Source of the DNA: Metabacillus halosaccharovorans
Lineage (GTDB): Bacteria > Bacillota > Bacilli > Bacillales > Bacillaceae
Assembly: GCF_002019635.1 (NCBI RefSeq)
Contig: NZ_KV917371.1
Location: 1,966,001 to 2,030,000 of the forward strand
Direction: 5' to 3'
DNA length: 64,000 bases
This document shows positions 36,359 to 45,606 of the stretch, in pieces. Each line of letters starts with the position of its first letter. The stretch's first letter is position 1. The translations under genes were made by a program, and so were the position numbers. The notes beneath the pieces were generated by a model that was not told where the DNA came from, searched no databases, and saw nothing but the letters and a program-made list of their open reading frames with translations.

Positions 36359-37012
36359 ATGTCGTTTCTAACAGAATGGATAACCAATATCATTGTTTTT
36401 ATTTTACTGGCCGTTGTTATCGACCTTTTATTACCGAATTCCTCTATGCAAAAATACGCAAAAATGGTCATTAGTTTACTGTTAATCATTGTCATTATCA
36501 ATCCGATTTTTAAAATTTTTTCAACAGATATGAATGACGTACTAGCGGAATTCAATCTTCAAGCGGCTTCAGAGGATGAAAACGGAAAAAATTTAATAGA
36601 ATTTCAGAAAAAAGAAATACAAGCCTCACAACGTGCATATATTTTAGAACAAATGGCTGTCCAAATGAAAACGATGGCAGAAGAGGAGCTGGTGCAAAAA
36701 TATGATGTGATGATTGAATCAATCCTTCTTTCCGAATCAGAAAATGTAGGAGACATTGCCTCTCAAAAGGATTTGCAACATATTCAGGTAATCTTAAAAC
36801 CAAAAGAAGCAACAGAAGTAGCAGGGGATGGAACAGTGGAAGTTATTGAGCCGGTCAATATTGATGCATCTAAAGACATAACAAAAAATGAATCTGTAGA
36901 TAACATTCATACAGAAGTAATCGCAGCATCGTTAGCAAAAATTTGGGAAGTCGAAGAAGAAAAAATCACATTGGATCTGGAAAGGGGGGAGGAGTCATTA
37001 AATGAGCAATAA
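36359..37012 (+). CDS. spoIIIAF: SpoIIIAF, stage III sporulation protein
   Basis: 217 residues: two N-terminal membrane helices (WITNIIVFILLAVVIDLLLPNS and MVISLLLIIVIINPIF) and an extracytoplasmic ring-building-type domain. The last 11 nt overlap spoIIIAG, indicating coupling. Confidence 0.93.
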   Translation: MSFLTEWITNIIVFILLAVVIDLLLPNSSMQKYAKMVISLLLIIVIINPIFKIFSTDMNDVLAEFNLQAASEDENGKNLIEFQKKEIQASQRAYILEQMAVQMKTMAEEELVQKYDVMIESILLSESENVGDIASQKDLQHIQVILKPKEATEVAGDGTVEVIEPVNIDASKDITKNESVDNIHTEVIAASLAKIWEVEEEKITLDLERGEESLNEQ

Positions 37013-37661
37013 AGAAAGCTTTATAGATAAACTTAAAGCAATTCTTGGTCAGTCAAACTCGAAGAAACCATCAAAATATCATTATTTTATTCTAGTGTTT
37101 GTTCTAGGAGTTGCCTTTATGCTAGTAAGCAATCTTTTTACAAGCAGTCCGGAACAATCACAGAACTCAATACAAACATCCGCTAATACCTCAGCAAATG
37201 AAGAAACTGAGGTATTTAAACAGACAAATGGTGATAAGACTGACTCCATCTCTGATTATGAAGCTGAATATGAGAATCAATTAAAGGAAGTGCTAGAAAC
37301 AATATCAGGGGTTGGTGAGGTACATGTCGTTGTAAATGTGGATTCCACCTCAAAGAAGATTGTTGAGAAAAACACCGTCACGCAGAGCCAAACAACTACA
37401 GAGACAGATCGTGAAGGTGGTAAACGTGAAGTAGAGGATTCTTCAACAGATGAACAAGTTGTCATTATCCAAGATGGTGAAAAAGAGGCACCCATTGTCA
37501 TTCAAACAAAAAAGCCTGAGATTCGCGGTGTCTTAGTCGTTGCCGGTGGTGCTGACAACATTCACATAAAAAAGACCATTGTAGAATCGGTTACGAGAGT
37601 GTTGGGAGTACCCAGCCACCGAGTAGCTGTAGCATCGAAAAAAATGAAGGAGGATGAATAG
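37002..37661 (+). CDS. spoIIIAG: SpoIIIAG, ring-forming channel component
   Basis: 219 residues. One N-terminal membrane helix (YFILVFVLGVAFMLVSNLF), a Ser/Gln/Asn/Thr-rich linker, then a ring-building motif domain (LKEVLETISGVGEVHVVVNVDST ... GVLVVAGGADNIHIKKTIVESVTRVLGVPSHRVAV), as in secretin/YscJ-type rings. It forms the large oligomeric ring of the channel in the intermembrane space. Confidence 0.95.
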   Translation: MSNKESFIDKLKAILGQSNSKKPSKYHYFILVFVLGVAFMLVSNLFTSSPEQSQNSIQTSANTSANEETEVFKQTNGDKTDSISDYEAEYENQLKEVLETISGVGEVHVVVNVDSTSKKIVEKNTVTQSQTTTETDREGGKREVEDSSTDEQVVIIQDGEKEAPIVIQTKKPEIRGVLVVAGGADNIHIKKTIVESVTRVLGVPSHRVAVASKKMKEDE

Positions 37662-38381
37662 ATGATGTTGAAAAAGCAAACGGTTTGGCTATTAACAATG
37701 CTAAGTTTAGTGGTGGTATTATCTGTATATTATGTTACTTCTCCGGAGGGTGGATCCAGTAATGTTGTTATGACTGGTGACGATCAAAAAGTGAGTGAAA
37801 ATGCAAAAACTGAGGATGGTCAGGAGGTAGCGAAAGAAGAGGGGACAGAAGCTGAAAATGCTGAAGCTACTGAAACAACAGAAGAATCAGAAGCAACAGA
37901 AGAATCCCAAGCAACTGACACAGATGAAACATCAGAAAAAACTGAAGGTACTGAAGCTGGTGAAGAAGGTGAAGTACAAACTGAAGAGTTAGAAGATGGA
38001 ACTGTTATCTCAAGCTCCAGTGTTTCAAGTGATGAATTATTTACTGAACTTCGTTTGCAATTAGATGATCAACGAAATGAGTTAAAAGAGCAATTACAAA
38101 CGATCGTTGCAAGTAATGATGCATCTGCAACAGAGAAAAGCGACGCTTATGATGAAATGGAAGCATTGAATGATGCAGCAAGAAAGGAAATGCTTCTTGA
38201 AACATTAATTAAATCAAAAGGATTTGACGATGCACTTGTTCGTGCGGATGGGAATAATGTGAAAATTACTGTAAAAGCAAAAGAACATAATGCATCTTCA
38301 GCTAACCAAATCATGACACTTGTAAGAGATGAAATGGAAAATATGGAAGATGTTATTGTAACTTTCGAGCCTGCTCAATAA
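37662..38381 (+). CDS. spoIIIAH: SpoIIIAH, partner of SpoIIQ
   Basis: 239 residues: N-terminal membrane helix (TVWLLTMLSLVVVLSVYYVTS), an acidic low-complexity linker from about residue 38 to 110 with repeated EATE/TEE units, and a C-terminal YscJ/FliF-like domain (RKEMLLETLIKSKGFDDALVRADGNNVKITVKAKE) that binds forespore SpoIIQ. B. subtilis SpoIIIAH is about 218 residues, so the linker accounts for the extra length. Last gene of the operon. Confidence 0.95.
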   Translation: MMLKKQTVWLLTMLSLVVVLSVYYVTSPEGGSSNVVMTGDDQKVSENAKTEDGQEVAKEEGTEAENAEATETTEESEATEESQATDTDETSEKTEGTEAGEEGEVQTEELEDGTVISSSSVSSDELFTELRLQLDDQRNELKEQLQTIVASNDASATEKSDAYDEMEALNDAARKEMLLETLIKSKGFDDALVRADGNNVKITVKAKEHNASSANQIMTLVRDEMENMEDVIVTFEPAQ

Positions 38382-38396
38382 AGATGGTATAATAGG

Positions 38397-38427
38397 AAGG
38401 GTCAATCCATAAAGGGTTGATCCTTTT
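38397..38427 (+). terminator. Terminator of the spoIIIA operon
   Basis: AAGGGTCAATCC and GGGTTGATCCTTTT around a five-nt loop. Confidence 0.75.
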
Positions 38428-38581
38428 CCTGTTCTATCCATATTCTTCAAATTTTTATGAGAAAAGATCATCCAATAAGAAAAATATTCTCGCTCCTTCA
38501 GTAGAATTGCTCATAAATGGGAAGAATTAATGTTGAATTTCTTCTATTATGTATCGTAAGATGGTATTATGGGACTAAGTT

Positions 38582-38598
38582 TTAGTACTAGATTATAA
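38582..38598 (+). promoter_or_regulatory. FapR-like operator upstream of accB
   Basis: TTAGTACTAGATTATAA matches one complete FapR half-site (TTAGTAC) and about 13 of 17 consensus positions, 55 nt before the accB ATG. A single, degenerate match; treat as tentative. Confidence 0.3.
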
Positions 38599-38652
38599 AA
38601 TAAAAGATCATGAGTTTTACCATGGTCACATGAATTAAAGGGGTGCTTAAGC

Positions 38653-39153
38653 ATGCTAAAGATCCAGGAAATCAGAGAAATTATTAAATTAATTGATCAT
38701 TCCTCTATTAATGAATTTACATTTGAACAAGATGGTTCAAAAATAAAAATGAAAAAACAAACAAATGAGGTTGAAACAGTCGTACGTAATGTAGTGGCTG
38801 CTCCACCAGCTGAAGCTGTCCATGTGCAGCAAGAAACACAAGCAGCACCTGCACAACCAGCAACACTTGAGGTTGCCGCACCGATAGAGGAGTCTAAAGC
38901 AGACACCGCAAATTTACATAAAATTACGTCTCCAATGGTTGGGACATTCTATGCAGCTTCATCTCCTGAGGCAGGAAATTATGTTGAAGTTGGCTCTAAA
39001 GTTACAAATGATTCTGTTGTTTGTATCGTAGAAGCGATGAAACTTTTTAATGAAATCGAAGCAGAAGTAAAAGGTGAGATTGTTGAAATACTCGCAGAAA
39101 ATGGACAACTTGTTGAGTATGGTCAACCTCTATTCCTTGTAAAGCCTGAGTAA
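38653..39153 (+). CDS. accB: Biotin carboxyl carrier protein of acetyl-CoA carboxylase
   Basis: 166 residues. N-terminal helical part, an Ala/Pro/Gln-rich flexible linker (about 45-85) and the C-terminal biotinyl domain with the thumb and [11 protein letters not shown], whose Lys is biotinylated. AMKL in place of AMKM is common in Bacillus. Ten nt before accC. AccB carries CO2 from AccC to the carboxyltransferase AccAD, which is not in this window. Confidence 0.97.
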   Translation: MLKIQEIREIIKLIDHSSINEFTFEQDGSKIKMKKQTNEVETVVRNVVAAPPAEAVHVQQETQAAPAQPATLEVAAPIEESKADTANLHKITSPMVGTFYAASSPEAGNYVEVGSKVTNDSVVCIVEAMKLFNEIEAEVKGEIVEILAENGQLVEYGQPLFLVKPE

Positions 39154-39165
39154 GGAGCTAAAATG

Positions 39166-40518
39166 ATGATTAAGAAATTATTAATAGCCAATCGAGGCGA
39201 GATTGCTGTTCGAATAATCCGAGCATGTAAAGAGCTTGATATTGAAACAGTTGCTGTTTTTTCAGAAGCGGACAGAGAAGCCCTGCATGTACAGTTAGCT
39301 GACGAAGCTTATTGTATTGGTCCAACAGCTTCAAAAGACAGCTATTTAAACTTTACGAATATTATTAGCGTAGCTAAGCTAACGGGAAGTGATGCGATAC
39401 ACCCGGGATACGGCTTTTTAGCAGAAAATGCCGACTTTGCTGAGCTTTGTAAAGAATGTAATATTATCTTCGTAGGTCCTAGTGCTGACGCAATTTCGAA
39501 AATGGGAACAAAAGATGTTGCAAGGGAAACGATGCGCCAAGCCGGTGTTCCGATTGTCCCGGGCTCAAAAGGAATTATTGAGAACATTAATGATGCGAAA
39601 AAATTAGCCAACGATATGGGATATCCTGTTATAATTAAAGCAACTGCTGGCGGAGGAGGTAAAGGTATCCGTGTTGCTCAAGACGAGCAGGCACTTATAA
39701 AAGGAATCGAAATCACCCAGCAAGAGGCAGCAACTGCGTTTGGAAATCCTGGAGTATATATTGAAAAATACATTGAAGATTTCCGTCACGTAGAAATTCA
39801 GGTGTTAGCTGATACCCATGGTAATACAATACATCTAGGTGAACGTGATTGTTCAATTCAACGTAGACTTCAAAAATTAATAGAAGAAACTCCATCACCA
39901 GCTCTTGACGAAGATATTCGTTCGCAAATGGGAGAAGCGGCAGTTAAGGCAGCTGAAGCAGTTCAATATACTGGTGCAGGAACAGTTGAATTCATTTTTG
40001 ACCATGTAAATAAGAAGTATTATTTTATGGAAATGAATACTCGTATCCAAGTTGAACATCCAGTAACTGAAATGGTAACGGGCATAGACTTAATAAAAGA
40101 ACAAATTAAAGTAGCTTCCGGTGAGAAATTGTCTGTATCACAAGATGAAGTAACATTTAATGGCTGGTCTATTGAGTGTCGTATTAATGCAGAAAATCCA
40201 GAAAAGAACTTCATGCCGTCTCCAGGCAGAATTGAGATGTACTTACCTCCGGGAGGTTTGGGTGTAAGAGTGGATTCAGCAGCATATCCCGGATATTCAA
40301 TTCCGCCATATTATGATTCAATGATTGCAAAGCTAATAACATATGGTGCTACCAGAGAAGAAGCAATCTCTCGAATGAAACGTGCATTAAGTGAATTTGT
40401 GATAGAAGGTGTATCTACTACAATTCCATTCCATTTGAGACTTCTTGATCACGAAAAATTTGTTAGCGGAGAGTTTAATACAAAATTTTTAGAACTGCAT
40501 AAAGTGATGGAATCATAA
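39166..40518 (+). CDS. accC: Biotin carboxylase of acetyl-CoA carboxylase
   Basis: 450 residues from the second of two adjacent ATGs (39163, 39166); the second gives [17 protein letters not shown] with better spacing from AGGAG. ATP-grasp enzyme with [34 protein letters not shown] and [20 protein letters not shown]. Full length. Carboxylates AccB-biotin, first step of fatty-acid synthesis. Confidence 0.97.
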   Translation: MIKKLLIANRGEIAVRIIRACKELDIETVAVFSEADREALHVQLADEAYCIGPTASKDSYLNFTNIISVAKLTGSDAIHPGYGFLAENADFAELCKECNIIFVGPSADAISKMGTKDVARETMRQAGVPIVPGSKGIIENINDAKKLANDMGYPVIIKATAGGGGKGIRVAQDEQALIKGIEITQQEAATAFGNPGVYIEKYIEDFRHVEIQVLADTHGNTIHLGERDCSIQRRLQKLIEETPSPALDEDIRSQMGEAAVKAAEAVQYTGAGTVEFIFDHVNKKYYFMEMNTRIQVEHPVTEMVTGIDLIKEQIKVASGEKLSVSQDEVTFNGWSIECRINAENPEKNFMPSPGRIEMYLPPGGLGVRVDSAAYPGYSIPPYYDSMIAKLITYGATREEAISRMKRALSEFVIEGVSTTIPFHLRLLDHEKFVSGEFNTKFLELHKVMES

Positions 40519-40539
40519 AAATACACGGAGGTGCGATTC

Positions 40540-40950
40540 TTGAAAGAGACAAATAATGTGTTAGAAATGAATCCTGAGAATAATGGTTTAGGTAAAGTTG
40601 AAATTGCTCCGGAAGTCATTGAAGTGATAGCAGGTATTGCTGCTTCTGAAATTGAAGGTGTTGCTTCAATGCGAGGTAATTTTGCAGCAGGGGTTGTAGA
40701 GCGTTTAGGAAAGAAAAACCATGGTAAAGGTGTAAAAGTTGATTTAACTGACGTAGGAATCATTATCGACGTATATTGTGTAATGATCTTTGGTGTATCC
40801 ATTCCGACTGTTGCTCAAAAAATTCAAGATAATATTCGTCAAGCATTATTGAATATGACAGCATTAGAAGTGAACGAAGTGAATATTCACGTTGTGGGTG
40901 TTCAATTTGAAACTAAAACTCAAGATGTTGAAGTAGATCAAGAAATGTAA
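40540..40950 (+). CDS. yqhY: Asp23/Gls24 family protein YqhY
   Basis: 136 residues from TTG 40540; the in-frame GTG at 40531 lies within the ribosome site GGAGGTG and is unlikely. Contains IEVIAGIAASEIEGVASMRG and DVYCVMIFGVSIPTVAQKIQDNIRQAL, typical of the family. Co-transcribed with accBC in B. subtilis, where its loss disturbs acetyl-CoA carboxylase control. 21 nt after accC. Confidence 0.93.
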   Translation: MKETNNVLEMNPENNGLGKVEIAPEVIEVIAGIAASEIEGVASMRGNFAAGVVERLGKKNHGKGVKVDLTDVGIIIDVYCVMIFGVSIPTVAQKIQDNIRQALLNMTALEVNEVNIHVVGVQFETKTQDVEVDQEM

Positions 40951-40952
40951 TG

Positions 40953-41004
40953 AAGAAACCAAGTTTCAAAAAAGCCAAGGGTTATACCTTTGGTTTCTTT
41001 TTTT
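40953..41004 (+). terminator. Terminator of accB-accC-yqhY
   Basis: AAGAAACCA pairs with TGGTTTCTT, with an inner GGGTTATACCT fold, then TTTTTTG. Confidence 0.7.
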
Positions 41005-41024
41005 GTGTAAGATCAGATAGTATA

Positions 41025-41076
41025 AGAAAAACTAAGGCGTTCGACATAAGGACTTGGCGATTAGCCAAGTTTTTCT
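41025..41076. repeat. Repeat family B, copy 1 (52-bp inverted repeat)
   Basis: Arms AGAAAAACTAAGGC and AGCCAAGTTTTTCT; an inner ACTTGGC/GCCAAGT hairpin also forms. Related copies at 56683-56732 and 59057-59108. Each follows the stop of a gene closely or lies in a short intergenic gap and ends in a T-run, so it may act as a terminator. Confidence 0.7.
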
Positions 41077-41093
41077 AATCGTCTAGGAAATTA

Positions 41094-41219
41094 TGTGGAT
41101 AAGGGCGCGACATCCAGCTCCAGCGCCTAGCCACAAAGGAATTGAAGACAAAGAACGTCTTCTATTGCTTTGCGTCTTATTTGCCCTAGGCTGATCAAGG
41201 CGCTTGCGCTTTTGTTCTT
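41094..41219. repeat. Repeat family A, copy 1 (126 bp, with DnaA box)
   Basis: Begins with TGTGGATAA (a perfect DnaA box on the opposite strand), then CATCCAGCTCCAGCGCCTAG, an inner stem GAAGAC/GTCTTC with loop AAAGAAC, and ends CTAGGCTGATCAAGGCGCTT. GCGCC..CTAG pairs with the 3' CTAG..GGCGC. Copies 2 and 3 are at 50816-50953 and 56230-56371. The remainder of 41220-41434 shows only the nusB promoter region. Confidence 0.9.
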
Positions 41220-41434
41220 ACATAGTATTTAGTTAAATTGGTTTATAGTATAGTTATCACTGGTTATATTGTTAATAGGATATATTTAAACAACGAATGT
41301 TTATTTGGATAAAAGCCTTTTCATTCGGGATATAACAAAAAACATATGAAATTACGAATGAATCTGCTAGTTAGATATGGTATGATCACTTTATGACATT
41401 CGACATTTTTAAACATTAAAGGAGCAAGTATAGA

Positions 41435-41827
41435 ATGAAGCGTAGAACAGCAAGGGAAAAGGCCCTGCAGGCACTATTTCAAGTAAATGTTAGCCAAACA
41501 GACCCAAATGAAGCAATTGAGCATGCGTTGGAAGAGGAACGATCAGACGCGTTTTTGAACCAGCTCGTTTTCGGAACAATAGAACATCAAAAGGAGTTGG
41601 ATGAGCTCATTGCTCCACACCTTGTTAACTGGACAATTGAGCGTTTAGCAAATATCGATAAAACGATATTACGTATGGCTGCATATGAACTGAAATTTGC
41701 AGAAGATGTTCCTGCAAATGTAGCGATTGATGAAGCTGTTGAATTAGCAAAGGCATTTGGTGATGACCATTCAAGTAAGTTTGTTAATGGTGTACTTTCT
41801 AAAATTAAACAAAATCTAGAGAGATAA
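41435..41827 (+). CDS. nusB: Transcription antitermination factor NusB
   Basis: 130 residues, full length, start MKRRTAREKALQALFQVN; conserved IDKTILRMAAYEL and VAIDEAVELAKAFGDDHSSKFVNGVL. Binds boxA RNA with NusE (S10) during rRNA transcription. 18 nt before folD, beginning a run of closely spaced housekeeping genes. Confidence 0.97.
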   Translation: MKRRTAREKALQALFQVNVSQTDPNEAIEHALEEERSDAFLNQLVFGTIEHQKELDELIAPHLVNWTIERLANIDKTILRMAAYELKFAEDVPANVAIDEAVELAKAFGDDHSSKFVNGVLSKIKQNLER

Positions 41828-41845
41828 CTTTAGGAGGAATTAGGA

Positions 41846-42703
41846 ATGGCTGCAACAATCATTGATGGTAAAGAATTATCAAAAACAAAAAGAAGTGAGC
41901 TGGCGGTAGAGGTAGAACAAATTAAGTCAAGGGGATTACTGCCGAAGCTCGTTGTTATTTTAGTAGGAGATAACCCTGCATCTGTTTCTTACATCAGAGG
42001 AAAGCAAAAAGCTGCTGAAGAAATCGGTGTCGGATTTAAATTGGAACATTTCCCTGAGTCTCTAAGTGAAAATGAACTTCTTGATGTTATTGAGAGCTAT
42101 AATAACAATAATGAATATCACGGGATTTTAGTTCAACTTCCATTACCGGGACATATTAATGAAACAGCTGTTGTAGAAAAAATATCACCTCTAAAAGATG
42201 TTGACGGCTTCCACCCAATCAATATCGGTAGAATGATGACTGGACAAGATACATTTTTACCATGCACACCTGCAGGTATTGTTGAAATGATCAAATCAGT
42301 AGGTGTTGAAATAGCCGGAAAAAATGTGGTAGTAGTTGGAAGAAGTAATATTGTCGGTAAACCGGTAGGTCAATTACTATTAAACGAACATGCAACAGTT
42401 ACTTATTGCCATTCAAAAACAAAAGATTTAACTTCTTATACAAAAGAAGCGGATATTTTGGTTGCAGCTGTTGGACGAGCTAATTTTATTAAGGGGAACC
42501 AAATCAAACCTGGTGCAGTCGTGATTGATGTTGGTGTAAATCGATTAGATACTGGGAAATTGGTTGGGGATGTAGTATTTGATGAGGCGAAGGAAGTGGC
42601 TAGTTTCTTAACACCTGTTCCAGGGGGAGTAGGCCCAATGACGATCACAATGCTTGCCCATAACACTGTACAATCAGCAAAAAATTCCTTGGAAAGCAAA
42701 TAA
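41846..42703 (+). CDS. folD: Methylenetetrahydrofolate dehydrogenase/cyclohydrolase
   Basis: 285 residues. Catalytic region SYIRGKQKAAEEIG with the active Lys, YHGILVQLPLPGH, KDVDGFHPINIGRM and the NADP-binding GRSNIVGKPVGQLLL; C terminus TPVPGGVGPMTITML. Interconverts methylene-, methenyl- and formyl-tetrahydrofolate, the one-carbon pool that the glycine-cleavage genes feed. Confidence 0.97.
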   Translation: MAATIIDGKELSKTKRSELAVEVEQIKSRGLLPKLVVILVGDNPASVSYIRGKQKAAEEIGVGFKLEHFPESLSENELLDVIESYNNNNEYHGILVQLPLPGHINETAVVEKISPLKDVDGFHPINIGRMMTGQDTFLPCTPAGIVEMIKSVGVEIAGKNVVVVGRSNIVGKPVGQLLLNEHATVTYCHSKTKDLTSYTKEADILVAAVGRANFIKGNQIKPGAVVIDVGVNRLDTGKLVGDVVFDEAKEVASFLTPVPGGVGPMTITMLAHNTVQSAKNSLESK

Positions 42704-42720
42704 GCCTTCTATTAATTAAG

Positions 42721-42768
42721 AAAGTTTTGGGCGGAATGAGGCTTAGCATTCTGTCCTTAACTTTTTTT
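42721..42768 (+). terminator. Terminator or attenuator between folD and xseA
   Basis: AAGTTTTGGGCGGAATG pairs imperfectly with CATTCTGTCCTTAACTT, followed by TTTTTT, 33 nt before xseA. Confidence 0.7.
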
Positions 42769-42800
42769 AGGATCTATATGATTGGAAAGGAGGCAAATAT

Positions 42801-44153
42801 ATGAGTGAACCCAGGTATGTGACAGTTACAGCACTTACAAAATATATAAAACGTAAGTTTGATGTTGATCCTCATCTGACTGATATATGGATTAAAGGAG
42901 AAATTTCAAATTTCAATCTACATAGTCGGGGACATATGTACTTTACGCTAAAGGATGAAAAAGCAAGAATCCAAGCTGTGATGTTTGCTGGAGCTAATAA
43001 ATCCTTGAAATTTAAGCCTGAAAACGGCATGAAGGTTCTATTACGTGGTGAAATCACTGTATATGAACAAAGTGGCGGATATCAAGTATATGTTAAAGAG
43101 ATGCAGCCCGATGGGATCGGCAGTCTTTATTTGGCTTATGAAGAATTAAAGAAAAAGCTTCAACTAGAAGGTCTTTTTGAAGAGAAATATAAAAAACCAA
43201 TACCAAGATATCCTAATGAAGTCGGGGTTATCACTTCACCAACCGGAGCGGCGATTCGAGATATTTTAACAACAATAAATAGAAGATATCCAATGGCTAA
43301 GGTCATATTAATTCCAGCGCTTGTTCAAGGTGTTCAAGCAGGTCCGTCCGTTGCTAAGGCAATAAAAATGGCAAACCGATTAGGAACCCTAGATGTATTA
43401 ATTGTTGGTCGTGGTGGAGGATCAATTGAGGAATTATGGGCATTTAATGAAGAAATAGTTGCTCGTGAGATATTCTCTTCACAAGTGCCGATCATTTCAG
43501 CAGTTGGACATGAAACAGATTTTACAATTGCAGATTTTGTAGCCGATTTACGTGCACCCACACCTACTGGTGCTGCAGAGATGGCTGTTCCACATTCTAC
43601 AGAATTGTTGGAAAGAATTTTAGAACGAAAAAACCGATTAACAAGAGCAATGACAGAAAAATTGAGTACACAAAAGGAAAAGCTGAATCATTATAGAACA
43701 TCCTATGCGTTTCGATATCCTAAACAGCTTTATTTGCAAAAGGAACAACAGCTTGACAACATAATTGATCGATTGCATAAAGAAGGAGAAAGAGTGATCC
43801 TTCGTAAAAAAGAAACGTATACATATGTTAAAAACCGACTTGAAAAAGTTCATCCAAAGGATCAGGTAAAACGCTCGAATGAAGCATATGAGACTTTGTT
43901 AAGAAAGCTTAACAGGGAAATGTCATCAATCATCACACATAAACATTCGCAATTTCATGCTACAATTGATAAACTAAATGCATTAAGTCCGTTAAAAATT
44001 ATGGACCGCGGGTATAGCCTGGTTTACCAAGAAGATAAGCTGATCAAAAGCGTAAATCAAATTTCTAAAGGTCAAGTATTAAAGGTGCAATTAAAAGATG
44101 GACAACTTGATTGTGAAGTTCAGGGAATAGAGGAGCGTAAGATTCATGAGTAA
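42801..44153 (+). CDS. xseA: Exodeoxyribonuclease VII large subunit
   Basis: 450 residues: N-terminal OB-fold ([33 protein letters not shown]), catalytic domain with [32 protein letters not shown] and [31 protein letters not shown] split across it, then a coiled-coil C-terminal region that binds XseB. Degrades single-stranded DNA. Overlaps xseB by eight nt. Confidence 0.97.
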   Translation: MSEPRYVTVTALTKYIKRKFDVDPHLTDIWIKGEISNFNLHSRGHMYFTLKDEKARIQAVMFAGANKSLKFKPENGMKVLLRGEITVYEQSGGYQVYVKEMQPDGIGSLYLAYEELKKKLQLEGLFEEKYKKPIPRYPNEVGVITSPTGAAIRDILTTINRRYPMAKVILIPALVQGVQAGPSVAKAIKMANRLGTLDVLIVGRGGGSIEELWAFNEEIVAREIFSSQVPIISAVGHETDFTIADFVADLRAPTPTGAAEMAVPHSTELLERILERKNRLTRAMTEKLSTQKEKLNHYRTSYAFRYPKQLYLQKEQQLDNIIDRLHKEGERVILRKKETYTYVKNRLEKVHPKDQVKRSNEAYETLLRKLNREMSSIITHKHSQFHATIDKLNALSPLKIMDRGYSLVYQEDKLIKSVNQISKGQVLKVQLKDGQLDCEVQGIEERKIHE

Positions 44154-44400
44154 TGAAAAACAAAGTAAAGATGAAGAATTATCATTCGAACAGGCCATGC
44201 AACAGCTCGAGGAGATTGTTGGAAAGCTTGAAGAAGGTGATGTTCCGTTAGAAAAAGCAATCGAATATTTTCAAAATGGTATGGAACTTTCCAAGCTTTG
44301 TCATGATAAGCTGCAGCATGTTGAAAAACAGATGGATTATATATTGCGTGAAGATGGTGAATTAAAGCCGTTTGAGCTTCAGGAGGAAGAAAAATCGTGA
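44146..44400 (+). CDS. xseB: Exodeoxyribonuclease VII small subunit
   Basis: 84 residues, helical hairpin: [45 protein letters not shown] is the family signature. Several copies decorate one XseA. Overlaps both neighbours (xseA and ispA), implying translational coupling. Confidence 0.96.
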   Translation: MSNEKQSKDEELSFEQAMQQLEEIVGKLEEGDVPLEKAIEYFQNGMELSKLCHDKLQHVEKQMDYILREDGELKPFELQEEEKS

Positions 44401-45281
44401 ATATAAATGTGAACGATTTTCTAATCTCTCGTAAAAAGAAAATTGAAGAAGCTTTGCCGCTATTTATTAGCGATTTATCTACTCCTCAATCAATTAAAGA
44501 ATCAATGCTTTATTCATTAAAAGCAGGTGGGAAGCGCTTACGACCAGCGCTGGTCTTGGCTTTACTTCATACGTATAAAAAGCCTGAGGACATAGGAATT
44601 GCGACTGCCTGTGCAATTGAAATGATTCATACATACTCATTAGTACATGATGACTTACCTTGTATGGATGATGATGATTTGAGAAGAGGAAAGCCGACTA
44701 ATCATAAAGTATTCGGAGAAGCAGTTGCCGTTTTAGCAGGTGATGGTTTATTAACACAGAGTTTTTCTCTGATCGTTGATGATCCAGCTATAAAAGCTGA
44801 GAATAAGTTAAGACTAGTATCTGAACTTGTTAAAGCAGCTGGTGCAGAAGGAATGGTTGGCGGACAAGTTGCAGATATGGAAGGTGAAGCAAAAAGTCTA
44901 AGCCTTGAGGAACTTCAATATATCCATGAAAATAAAACGGCTAAATTATTAGGCTTTAGTATACTTGCTGGAGCAATATTAGCAGAAGCCCCAGAAGAAG
45001 ATATTGAAAAACTAAGAGAATTTTCTTATCATATTGGAATTGCGTTCCAAATTAGAGATGATATTTTGGATATTGAGGGCAGTCAAGATAAGCTTGGGAA
45101 GCCTGTAGGATCAGATACGCTTAATGAAAAAACAACATATCCTTCTATTCTTTCTATGCAGGGGGCTAAAGAAAAACTTCAAGATCATATTAAGCAAGCG
45201 AAAGAATTGCTTCAGCACCTATCAACAAAAACCGAATTATTGGAACAGTTTTGTGATTTAATTGCCAAAAGAGATCATTAA
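44397..45281 (+). CDS. ispA: Geranyl/farnesyl diphosphate synthase
   Basis: 294 residues from GTG 44397, with GGAGGAAG upstream. First aspartate-rich motif [14 protein letters not shown], second motif [12 protein letters not shown], plus [14 protein letters not shown]. Two residues between the aspartates plus CM insertion (DDxx(xx)D) fit bacterial farnesyl-type enzymes. Chain elongation of isoprenoids, downstream of dxs in the pathway. Confidence 0.96.
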   Translation: MNINVNDFLISRKKKIEEALPLFISDLSTPQSIKESMLYSLKAGGKRLRPALVLALLHTYKKPEDIGIATACAIEMIHTYSLVHDDLPCMDDDDLRRGKPTNHKVFGEAVAVLAGDGLLTQSFSLIVDDPAIKAENKLRLVSELVKAAGAEGMVGGQVADMEGEAKSLSLEELQYIHENKTAKLLGFSILAGAILAEAPEEDIEKLREFSYHIGIAFQIRDDILDIEGSQDKLGKPVGSDTLNEKTTYPSILSMQGAKEKLQDHIKQAKELLQHLSTKTELLEQFCDLIAKRDH

Positions 45282-45297
45282 TTTATGATTAACATCT

Positions 45298-45327
45298 AAC
45301 CGTTTTCCATTTGGAGACGGTTTTTTA
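45298..45327 (+). terminator. Terminator of the nusB-ispA run
   Basis: AACCGTTTTCC and GGAGACGGTT around ATTT, followed by TTTTT. The following stretch to 45606 holds no other feature that I recognise. Confidence 0.8.
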
Positions 45328-45606
45328 TTAGTTGTTTCTTTACCTGTAATGACGGGTAAACCATATATGAAAAGTTGTATAGAAAATCATGATTATGATA
45401 GCGTCCCAGGTAATGTTATGCATAAAACATTGTAATTAGTGCTTTTTTATGGTAAGTTTTTTTTGCTTACTAAAAGTCATCATAAACAATTGTTTTTAAA
45501 AATATTTTAACCTTGGTGATTTATACGTTAAAATAGATAGATAAGAATATAATAGAACTAAAGTATATAGTAGAGAAGTAAACTGAATTGAAAGTGAGTG
45601 ATCCAT

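Noticed and set aside
40531-40539. GTG 40531 as start of yqhY
   Set aside because: The GTG is part of the ribosome site GGAGGTG itself; the TTG at 40540 has correct spacing.
41094-41219. Repeat family A as a replication origin or insertion sequence
   Set aside because: Each copy has a single DnaA box rather than a cluster, there is no dnaA/dnaN context, and no transposase or target duplication could be seen.
45598-45606. GTG 45598 as start of dxs
   Set aside because: It overlaps the GTGATCC-type ribosome site, and the TTG at 45607 reproduces the family N terminus and length.
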